Below are positions 13,001 through 24,000 of a stretch of DNA of 64,000 nt, piece after piece (within the stretch, counting starts at the first letter, position 1; every line of letters starts with the position of its first letter). Below the pieces are notes generated by a model. It worked only from the letters and a program-made list of their open reading frames with translations, made no database searches and was not told where the DNA came from. The stretch is taken from contig VWZS01002409.1 in the NCBI GenBank assembly GCA_013397075.1, positions 450,947-514,946 of the forward strand, in the 5' to 3' direction. Both the position numbers and the translations under genes were made by a program. Origin of the DNA: Rhabdornis inornatus. Taxonomy: Eukaryota > Chordata > Aves > Passeriformes > Rhabdornithidae.

Positions 13001-15056
13001 CAGCAAAGGCAGGATGGGGAGCAGGCAGGGGCCTGCTGAGCTCCTGGGGGGCACTGGGCAGAGATTCCAGCCTTCCCACTGCTCTCCCTCACTCCAACCT
13101 CTCTGCTGCTCTCCCTTTCCATGCTGCAGTCACTTGATGGCGTTGGTGACACGAGCTGTGTGGAGCAGCCCCATGGCTCTGCTGGCAGCATCCCCTATCA
13201 AAGGGTTTTTGCTGGGAAGAGCCCTCTGAGCCCTCCCTGTCCTTGTGGGGCCGATTTTTTTGGCTGACAGGAGCTGGTGCCAGGCTCCTCTGAGCCACCT
13301 CAGAGCTGCAGGAGAGGTGCAGCTTTCCTGACTGGATTAAACAGGACATGGCACAGAGCTCTGCATCTCACCATGGGTCCCTTATTGCTTGTCCTGGCCC
13401 AGGTGATGCAGAAATCCCTGCTGGCAGAGTGGTTCCCGTGGGAGCTATGTCCCCAGTCTTCCATGAGTGAGGAGATGTGAGGGGCTTGGATCTCACCCAT
13501 GGCTCTGCACTAAGTCCCTGCTTCCAAGCTGAAGTCACACTCCTGGAGCCCAAATTCACCCCTCTGGCAGTCCTGTAATGAATTCCTGTTGTGCCAAGCT
13601 GGATGAGAGCTTCTTCCCATTATTATTCTTCCCTAAGGTAAAATCATTCCCCCTACTTCCTCCCCCACCTGGCATTTAATCGCTTCCCAATACCTTGATG
13701 GCCTCTGCCACATCTCAAAGTGAGGGGACCTCCATTATCTCTCCCTGTGGCAGGTGAACTCTTGCCAGCTCCTGAATTCCCAAACCCTGCTGGCATGGCT
13801 TGGAGCATCCTGGTGCGGGGTGGCCTCCCCTGGCTCAGGCAGGATTCCTGCTCATCTCCTGGCTGTGGGGGCTGCATCCCCATGGATGCACCCCTGACCT
13901 CCTGGGCAGCTCCTGGCATGAGCAGCGTTTGTGGTGGAAGGAGGGTAGGATTAAATCGGGAATGGCTGAGGTTTTTTGGCCGGGATTCAGGGACGTGCCT
14001 TGGGATTACTGCCCTCCATCAGCACCATCTTCACTGCTGTTTCCTGGGCTCGGTTTCCCTGGCTGCTCTCCCCCATCCTGGACATTTCCCTTCTTGCTCT
14101 CCCTGGCTCCTTTTTCCTTTCTGAACGCCGTTTTCCTGCCCGAGCACTCATTGAGCTCGTGGCCTTGATGTCCTCTGTGGCATTTGCATATAAAGGTGGG
14201 TTTTAATAACACAGGTCTGGTAGGGAATGATAAACTGATATATTTCAGTGCTGCTGGCTTCTCCTGGGCCTCGTAAATCACTGCATAAAGCATTGCGGAG
14301 CCAGCCAGGGAGAACTGCTGCCTAGCAACTTCTCCCTCTTCCCCGAGGGAGCGGGATGTGGCCCTAAAATCCACCTGAAAAGTCTCCTTTAAAACCCTGA
14401 GGCTTGGAGGAGAGGAGCTGTAACAGAGGAAAACCTGCTTAGGGAAAAGAGTTGGAATGTAATTGGCAGAAGGAGTCACTTTGCATCTGAATGTGTCGGC
14501 TGAGCACAGGGAGGGATGAGTCAGCCCTTTGCAGGAAGGATCTGGAGATGCAGGACGGAGAGCAGTGGCACCTCCCCGAAATCAGCGAGGATGAGGATGG
14601 GCAAGGGCATGGGAGGGAGGGCAGGAGGATGTCTGGCTCTGCCTGCCTACTCTTCCTTCCCTAGGAGAAAAGAAAACTCTCATGACCATAGTCTTATCCT
14701 GGAGAAAGTTGTTGGTTTGGAGGATAATGGGGGGAAAGAGGGACAGAAAAAGATATTGGGCTGTTCTGCCCAGACTCCAGCAGTGTGGGAGCTGGGGGCC
14801 ACAGACCTCCGGGGCTGTCTGTGCCCAGCCAGATTTCATCTGAACCTCCTCCTTTGTGCCAGTGGGGATTTGGGGCAAGGGTTTTCCTTGTGTCTTCCCA
14901 CTGGGCTCTTGCTCCATTCCCTATCCCCACTGCAGTCCGATCCAGGTCTCATCCTGTCCCAGGTCACTCACCTTTCTGTCCTCGGGGCTTCAGAATGAGA
15001 GCAGAGCCATGCAAACATTTTGGGCTCCACATCCATTCTCACCTTTCTCTCTCCAG
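10020..15056. other. Intergenic or 5' region of VWA5B1, no coding exon supported
   Basis: No exon with recognisable homology was found. The 342-codon open frame at 11827-12855 has no domain, crosses a tandem duplication and is judged non-coding. A short GT-repeat sits at 10086-10100. Any 5' UTR exons of VWA5B1 must lie here or further left, but cannot be located from sequence alone. Confidence 0.5.
12129..12222 (+). repeat. Two-copy 46-bp direct repeat
   Basis: The block carrying 'atacacctcaga' and 'cattattctg' occurs at about 12129-12174 and again at about 12175-12220, with a handful of substitutions. It is a simple local duplication without an associated gene. Confidence 0.8.
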
Positions 15057-15088
15057 CTCCCCATCATCACCCAGAGACCCTCAGGAAG
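15057..15088 (+). other. VWA5B1: 5' UTR portion of first VWA5B1 coding exon
   Basis: A pyrimidine tract ending in ctccag gives an acceptor at 15055-15056, 32 nt before the ATG at 15089. This suggests a spliced leader. The start is set by homology of the N-terminus (MPGL..NW) to known VWA5B1. Confidence 0.6.
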
Positions 15089-18000
15089 ATGCCAGGGCTG
15101 ATGAACTGGGCCACCCTCTCCCATCTGCCCCTCATTGCATCAGAGGTGACATCCTGCGTCAGCGGCTATGCCTTAGGGATGACGGCCCTGCTCACCTACC
15201 ACAACCCAGACCCCCAGGCTTTGGAAGGCAAGTTTTAAGGAGTGAAGCTTGGAATGAGAACTTTAAAGTCAGGATATGGAAGTGCTGGGTTTCTGTGCAT
15301 GCCTTCAAGCTTTAGATGCTGGTGGGAAGAACAACCAAGTGTATTGTGTCCAAGTCTACAACTTTGTAGGTGTGAAAAATCCCACAAGTGGGATTTTTTT
15401 CCCACTTGGGAAGTGCCAAGAGGGACCTGGCTGGTAGATCCAGGGAAGAGGTGGGTGTTGCTAACACCCCTCCTGGCTGGCAGGTCTCTTTGTGTACCCC
15501 TTGGATGAGGGCACGACTGTGGTGGGCTTTGAGGTGGCCGTGTCCCAGCGCACCGTGACAGTGCAGATCAAAGACAAAGCCAAGATTGATGGCACCTACT
15601 TCAACAGCTGCAGCCTCCCCCCTGGAAGAGCTGGTGATGGAAGTGGTGAGGGGGTTGAGGGTGTTTTAGGGAATGTGGGGAGAAAAGGAGGGGAAGGGGA
15701 GTGGGGAGGTGACAGGGGGTGGCTGGCTGGTGTATGCTGCGGCACCAAGGGGGCTGCTTTTGGGAGGCTGAGGGGTTGTGGTGCTCGTGCCAAAAGTGTC
15801 AGTCTTATCCATCTTGAAAAGCACTGCTGCTGCTGAGCAGCCAAAGGAGTGATGCAGAAGCTGGGGCTCTTTAGAGAAAACTGATGTGTGCAGTGGGGGC
15901 TTTGGGTGTTTGATCCAGGGCTGGGGGTTTTGGGAGGCCTGAAAAGGAGCATTTTCCATGGTTGCAATACCTGGCGTGGTCCAATCTCTGTGCAGGAAGG
16001 ATTATGATGGATGAGGACCTGGAGAGGATTGTTTTTGTGGCCAGCCTGGGCATGATTCCTCCCCTGGAAAGTGTCTCCATCTTCATCAGCACCTCTTCTG
16101 AGCTGCAGACACTGCCCAGTGGGGTGGTGAGGGTCCTTCTGCCAGCTGTGTGTGTCCCCAGGGTCCCCCAGCCCAGCCTGGAGAATGCCAGCAGCTTTTC
16201 CAGCCAGCAGCTCCGATCGTATGTAAAACCACAGGGTGGGCTCTCTGTGGATTGATCCTGGGGAATGCAGGGCTGCCTGAACAGGAGCTGCAGGAGGCTG
16301 GAGAGTGGCTGCAGGCTTTGGCTCAGGCAGACCTGCAGTTCCTGGGGGGATAGAACATGTTCACAGGGTTTATTTGGATTTATCTCACTGCAGGGACAAA
16401 CACCTCTGTGGATCGGGAAGCCCGGAGCAGGGGAGCAGGTTCTGCCTGGCTCAGCTGCTGGACAGTGAGGCCACCAACCCCTTTGAGTATGAGTTCAGCT
16501 TCCACCTGGAGATCCGGGGGCCGTGTTTGCTGGCAGGTAGGAGCACTGGGGCTGTCCTGCTGCACAAGGCTGATTTATCACCTCCCCAAGGCAATGTCCA
16601 CACTCCTCCTCCACAATGTAAATCTGTGCTGGCATCTTCACTGTGCTGGGGTGGATATACCACTACAGGGTTGATGCTAATGTGGATTCCTGTCCTCTGC
16701 CACCTTGTCATCTCTTCTCCCCGGTCTCCACCATCCTCAATCCCTGCTGGCTCCTGGGTTTCCCTGGGCAGGAGTTGAGAGCCCCACACACGAGATCCGA
16801 GCAGACGCCGACCCCTCGGCTCGCTCTGCCAAGAGCATCGTGATCACGCTGGCCAACAAACACACCTTCGACAGACCCGTGGAGATCCTGATTCATCCAA
16901 GTGGTAGGTGGGCTCTGCTTCCCCTCTGCTGCTCTTGCTTCTTCCTGGGATCCTCATCTGTAGCTCTGGAGACAGCTGGGTTTGTGCTGGTGTTGCAAAT
17001 ATTGTCAAGGTTAGGCTTCCCAGGAGGTAATCCTGGCCCCTCTCAGGGTTTTTTGAGCTCCCCAGCTCACAGCTACTGTTGTTTTCCCAACCAAGGGTGC
17101 CTGCATCTCTGCCAGACCCAAAGTGTAACCAGGGCTGTTCTTCACACAATTCTCTGCATTTCCAGAGCCCCACATGCCCCACGTCTTAATGGAAAAGGGT
17201 GACATGACCCCCGCAGAGTACGAACGACACCTGAAGGGGAAGAACGATTTCATTAAAGGCACTAAGAAAGACCCCAGTGCCAAGAAAAAGGTGAGAAACA
17301 CAAGCTGCAGGTGTCAGCTGAGGCTTTCCATGGACTGAAGCTGAGCTAGAAGATGATTCTGTGTTTCCAGCATCAGATATTACACTGTCCCGATGAGACC
17401 TGCAGCATCCTCCCTCAGAGAGGGGCTTGTGTGGAGGAAGAGGGGAAAATTCAGCAGTGCTGCTGATAAACTGAGAGGGGAAGGAGCTCTGAGATGGTTA
17501 TTGTGTGTATAATTAGTGCTAGTCTAGTATAGCATAATTAGAGAGGTGCATTGTGATACTATTAAGGGTATTATAATTATTTCAATGACATAGAATAAAA
17601 TATTCTTTTAATTGCTCAGTAAATGTTTACTGTTTCTGGGTAGCTGTCAGAAAGAAAGAAGTGATTTTCCTGGGAATAATGAGCTGAACTGAAGACAAGG
17701 TAGGAGAGACTTCTCTTTGTTCTGTTGAGCAGCAAAGAGAAAAAATATCTGTGCTGGGATTTGTGCCTTGTCTTCCAGCAGTTCTGAAGGAATGAGTGAC
17801 AGCCCAACACTTTGGCGTGTCTGGGATCAGTGGAACGGGGCAGACAGCTCAGAGCCCTCCTGATTTCCAGGGTGGGCATCTTCCCCTAAGGGACAGGTTG
17901 TGCTTGTGTGGCCACAGCTGTGGCTGACAGCTCCTGTTTTACACAGCCAGGGCTCTCCAGTGTGCCCAGGGATGCTCATTTCCCCCTAAACTCTTTCTCC

Positions 18001-21000
18001 ACGTGTCTGACCCTGGGTCCCTCTTGGCAGACATGCCAGACCTGCTGCAGGGGTGCCTCCCCGTGCTGCTGAGATTTCTCCTTTCACCAGAGACTTGTCA
18101 ACCCTCCTCTCCTCCCTTCTCTTTGCCCTCCACTTTCTCTCTCAGGGCTGGGACTCTGCAGGCATCTCCTCTAATTGTGTTCAGTGTGTGGCAGGTGGAA
18201 TGAGATGAAACTCCCACGCTACGCCTCGGATGGCTCCCTAATTATTTCTGCATCTTTAGCATGTCAAATTATCTAAGGGGGGATCATTCTGGAGACATTT
18301 CCCTGCAGGAAAGCCACCTGTGCCCCAGGAGGACTGGGAAACAACTGCAGGGAGCAGAGGAAATGCCTGGAATACCTGGGGTAGATGATGGGCTGGAATT
18401 GCTGCTGCTCAGAGCAGGGCACTGGCCACTTCTTGGCTTAAATTAAATTAGCCCAGAAATTTCAGCAGTAAATGATAATTAATTCTCCTCCCTCTGCTGT
18501 GCAAAAGGCTTGGATGCTGTCAGCTGTAGGTTGGTGGGGATGGATGCACACTGGAATCAACTTTCCTCGACAAAATCTGATTAGTTTACTGTAATTGGAT
18601 AATGGGTGAAGGGGAACGGAAGGGAGGTGAGGAGATGTTTTCTTTTCTGGCTGACCTGTAGCAGCTCCTCTGAAGCTGTTTACTGAAGATTTGGCTGTAA
18701 AATTCTCTCCAGTCAGTGAGAAATCCCAGAATATGGGCTCATCCTGATCACACAGGAAATTTATGTCATGGATACCCAAGAGCATTCCAGGCAGTTCTGT
18801 GGATAGGTCCAGGGCCACGATTCAGTATTTGGACAGAGGCAGCAAGGAACACTCTAGTCTGGAGTGTGATAAACTGGAAAAGTCGTTAAAGAAAATAATG
18901 TCATATGGCTGGAGGGAAATGGAAATGGAAAAAGCCCTTTGATTTCTCAGCAGCTGATTAATTTATACCACATAGCATAGAAGGGAAAGGCAGGAGGATG
19001 AGTGGGAGCTTGGCTCGTTCCTGTGAGTGGGACCTGTCTTTTCACTGGGTCAGAGAAGCAGCACTCAGGCAGAGGAGCTGAAAGCAGAGCTTGTTGTGTG
19101 TGTGGAGCCACAGGGAGTTGGTGAGTTTTAGAAAACAAAGGTTGGTCGTCAGTTCTTAGACTGAGGAATGTGAGTCATGGCTGGAGAAAACAAGCCCAGT
19201 TATCTGGGGTCTGGTTTACTCCCTGTGAAACCAAGGAGAAAAGCAGCCAGAAAGAGGAGAAAAGAGGCAAACAAGGCTGCTGAGGATCAAGCTGCTGTTG
19301 AGGAGTTGTTTCCACACTCAGACCCAGGGATGAAAAGCCACAGCCGGGCTGATGTGGGGTCCTGGAGCTCCTTCCAAAGCAGCTGAGGCTGTGAACCCAT
19401 TACTGCTTAATACACACATAACAGCACATTATAAACCCAGCACAAGAGGTTTTTACTGGTTTAATTTTATCGCATTTGTAATGAATACTTGAAATAGAAG
19501 GAGAGAAAATGCAGAGAGCCATTGGAGCTGTGTGCAGTGCAGAGCTCGTGCAGGTTCCTATCGAACCACGGCCGGAGCAGACGGTTCAGCTTTCCAAAGC
19601 CTTTCAATCCCTACAAAGAAAAGCGATAAAAGAGATGGGCAGAAAAAGCAGCAAACCAGAGGTGGCAGGAATGAATTGGAGTGCTGAATGCAGCAGATCA
19701 AGGGCTGCATCTCACACTTCATTAGTGAGTGACCATGGAGAAAACCTCTGCTGTGCCTCGGTGGGATGCTAAGCTGTGCTAATGGACCAGGATTTTGGGA
19801 CGGATCTAATGAAATGTTTGGAGAATCAGTTTTGCAAGGTGCTGGGTAGGGCCAGGTCTTTTGATTTCTTCTCCAGGCTTCCATCTGAGTGTGCAGTTGC
19901 TCCATATAATCCCAGAACGGTTTGGTGGAAAGGACCTCAAAGCTTACCTTGTCCCACCCCTCCCATGAGCAGGGACACCTTTCCCTAGCCCAGCTTGCTC
20001 CAAGCCCTGTCCAGCCTGGCCTTGGACACTTGCAGGGATGATGAATGCTCTGGGTATGGACAGAACAAGACCTGGACCTTGGCCCACCCTGCTGTTGTCA
20101 CCTCTGGGGCCAGAACAAGCAAATTCTGGTCCACAAAAGGCCCTGCACTCACACTTTTAGCCCTGCTCCGATTCTCCTCGAATTGAAATGGGGTGGAAAG
20201 ACCAACCTCTCAAGCTCTCTCCTGCTTTCTTTTAGATGGAAATCATCAGGAAGCGACTGAACAAGGACATCCCCCACCACCCTGTCATCATGCTCAACTT
20301 CTGCCCTGACTTGAGGACTGTGCAGCCAGGCCTCAGGAAAGCCCAGCGAGAGTTTATCTTCCTGGTGGACCGCAGCAGGAGCATGAGTGGTGTGAACATC
20401 AGCCATGCCAAGGTACCTGCAGGAGGGGAAGCACCTGCCTGTCAACAGGGATGAATGAGAGAGAGCAGTGGGGGTGCTGAGACTATAAGTGTTCATTATC
20501 AGGGGATGGGGGGTAATTATGGGCTGTATTTTAGTCATCTCAACCATGGCGCTTGTTTGGTACCTGCAATGAGGGTGATCTCCCCCATTCTCTTCCCCTT
20601 CTTCCTACCAGCACATAAAATGCAAAATTATTTTCCTTCTCTCTCTTGCTGGCATGTTTTATGCATCTCTTTTCCAGTTCTCCCTGTCTCCAGGAGGGCT
20701 TTGGCTGATGGCTGCCTAGGAGGAAACCTCCAGGGAGCTCCAAGGGGAGTGAGGTGCTGACCATGCATTAAGAGAGGTTTTGCTGATGGGCACCTCTGTG
20801 AACCCACAGAAATGATTTAAACATGAGACATCCCTTTTCCAAACACAAATGAACACCAGCAGCCTGGTGGATGGTTATAGGAGGTGTGTCAAGACCTCTG
20901 GATAAAAAATAGCATTGTCAGGATATTTTGTGGGTCTGAGGTTCCCCTGTCAGATGTGGCTCTTACCCAGAGCCAGCCCTGGTGCAGGACCATGCTCTTG

Positions 21001-24000
21001 GTCTGTTGAACCTCATGAGGTTCCCGTGGACCCACTCCTGAGTTTGTCCATCTTTTAGCACATCTCTTTTCCCATCTGTCTCCAGTTTCCATGGGAACTG
21101 CTGAAGAAGGACAGACACCTTCAGCAACAAGGATTGGGATGCTGGGGAGCCTGCAGATGGCTGCAGCACATCCCCTGGGATAGGGAGGCTGTTCCCAAGG
21201 GGAACAGGATATCTCTGGAGTTGTACCCCCTTCCCCCAGCATCTTTAGGAGTCTGGGAATCTTGTCCCACGGTGGATTTTCGCTTTCTGACTCCCAGCAT
21301 GGCTGGGTTTCGGCACCACCGTCTCTGCAGCCTCTGTGGAGGCAGGATTGTCCCATGGGGATGGGGACATGCAGGATCAGAGCCCTTCTCTTAGAGGTCC
21401 TGAAATGGAAACCCCATGGCAGGAGGGCTGCAGTAACAGCAAAAAGGCTGTTCCCCTTCAGGAAAAAAATATTTTGAGGGAAATTTTGGAGGACATACCT
21501 CAAGGGAGAAACCCACTGTCTCTCCTTTGAGTGTCCCATCCTTGTTTGTCACTCTCAGACATCAGGGACCTTGCAGCAGGGGCTGTTCTGAGAGGGTTTG
21601 GGTGGGTTTTGGTTGGTGAAACCTTCTGCATCATCCTCAGCTGCCTGGATGCATGGCATGACAGGTCTTGGAGCTGTGCAGCTTCAGGATGCACTCAGGG
21701 ATGGGGTGGAAGGGCCTGTATGGAGCAGGAAGGCATCCTTCCAAAGCAGCTGGAGTGGAAAATTCAGGGATTTAAATTTCCTGCAGCCAGTTCCTTTCCC
21801 ACCCTGATGCAGCCAGGGACAAGAGCCAGGCTGTGATGGTGCTTGCTGGCAAAACTGCACTAATAATTGGGAATTGACTTTTCTAGAAGCAAACATCCCT
21901 CCTTATTGAGTTGCCATATAGCTATGGAGTGCAACAGGATCAAGATCAATATTTACCATAAGAAGCAATAAATCTTTCTGCTTGCTGAAATAGCAAGCAG
22001 GCATCCGTTGCCCATTTTGGGAAGTGCCTTAAGAGAAATATTTGGAAATTTGTATTTGTATATTTGTAATGAGTTCCAAGATGGGATGTCAGCACTGAGA
22101 TCTGGAAGAGCCAGCATCCGAGGAGCCATCTGGGAGCAGTGGTATAAATATATCCTCGTAGGTTTGAGATAACAGCTTGGATTCGAGTACTCCAGAGCCT
22201 GTTAAAGGGCAGCCCTGTTCCTGTACATCATTCCACTGATTTTCAGTGCTCCAGCTCTGTGTTGGTGCTGAGTCCTACAGGCTTTGGGAGCTGGGCTGAC
22301 CTGGCACCCCATCCCTGCTGGACCCAGGCAGGGATCACTGTGTCCCTCACTTGGTCTTTGCCACTGGTAGGACAACTCAGGGAGGCTGTTCTTGCCTGTT
22401 TGACCTTGACAGCTCCTCCAGGGGCTGGCTCGAGGGTTTCTGCTGCCCTCGGCAGACTGGCAGGAGTCTGCTTTGATCAGCATTTAAATAGAACTGAGCT
22501 GCTCCTGAACACTTTGCTTTACATTTTGCTTTAAATAAACACTTGCTTTAAATGGGCCTCCTCTCCTGCCACATAATTGCTCCTACAAGCTCAAGAGCTC
22601 CTTAGGCAGCTCTTGCTCAGTTGCTGTGATCACAAGCTCTATCCTGGACTTGTCCACAATATCACTGTGACAATTCAAGTTGCTCTTGCCTTATGTAAAG
22701 CCCAGGAATAGGCACATTAGATAACCACCTCTGGTAAAGAAAATAGCTTAAAACTGTTGTTTCCCGGTTATTTTAATTGAAGCCAGCTATGAATACAAGA
22801 GAACTGGGGATGAGGGAGGCTTTTCCTTTTGTGTAACTTAAATCTGTTTGTTTATTTTCTTCGAGTTTAGGCATTCAGATGCATTGCATGTCGCACTTCT
22901 CAATTTCACACTCTGCTTCTCACCCACCAGCTCTGTGCTGCAGCACTGTGTTGCCAGCACAAATTGAAATCCCTTAAAAACAAACAGAAAAAATTGTTCA
23001 GTTCTTTGTTGTCTTTTTTTCCCAAAGACTCCCCATTTTCCTCACTGCTTCTGGTCCCAAATATCATCAAGGGACTTTGAAAAGAGTGGGGTCATATGGA
23101 GGCATGGGAAAGAAGCAGTTGGTTTGTTGAGAGATGAAGGTGGGAACAAGATCGGATGGCTCTGGGCAGAGCTTTTCCTGGTGAAGCTGGGGAGTTGGGG
23201 CAGCCAGGGAGAGCCTAAGTGTGCTGATGTCTGTTTGCTTTCCACCCCTCAGGATGCCCTGTTGGTCATTCTCAAGAGCCTGATGCCAGAGTGTCTCTTC
23301 AACGTCATTGGGTTTGGATCCACTTTCAAGACCCTCTTTCCTGTCAGCCGAGCATATTGTGAGGTGGGTGAACCCACAGTGCACAGAAACACAGACTGGA
23401 TTGTGTGGGGAGGGATCTTACAGGGACAGGGACACCTTCCACTGTCTTTAGGTGCTCCAAGTCTCATCCAACCTGGCCTTGGACACTTCCAGGGATCCAG
23501 GGGCAGCCACAGCTTCTCTGGGCAACCACCCTTATAGTAAATAATTTCCTTATAGTACCAAATCTAACCCTGCCCTATTCCAGCTTAAAGCTACTCCCCC
23601 TTGTCCTGTCACTCCAGGGATGTGGACAGCTCCTTCTCCAGCTCTCTTGGAACCCCTTTAGGCACTGGAAGGGCCTTTAAGGTGTCTGCAAAGCCTTTCC
23701 TTCACCAGGGTGAACAACCTCAACTCCCTCAGCATCTCCTGTGGTTCTCCTTGGTGCTCAGGGGGTGCTGGCGCTGACAATTCAATTCCACCATTCCTTT
23801 GGGCAGGAGAGCCTGGCCATGGCCTGCCAGAGCATCAGGAGGATCCAGGCTGATATGGGCAGCATCAACCTCTTATCCCCCCTGAAGTGGGTGACCCGCC
23901 AGCCCATCCACAGGGGCCACCCCCGGCTGCTCTTTGTGCTGACAGCCGGGGCCATCAGCAACACCGGGAAGGTTCTGGAGCTGCTGCGGGAGCACTCCTG

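Noticed and set aside
5816..15056. Search for UBXN10, expected next to VWA5B1 from human synteny
   Set aside because: No UBX-domain-like sequence was recognised on either strand, so it is not annotated; it may be absent or elsewhere.
15361..15410. Inverted repeat 'aaaaatcccac..gtgggattttttt' in VWA5B1 intron 1, considered as a hairpin RNA
   Set aside because: The stem is short (about 13 bp) with no flanking microRNA-like extension; more likely chance or a minor repeat remnant.
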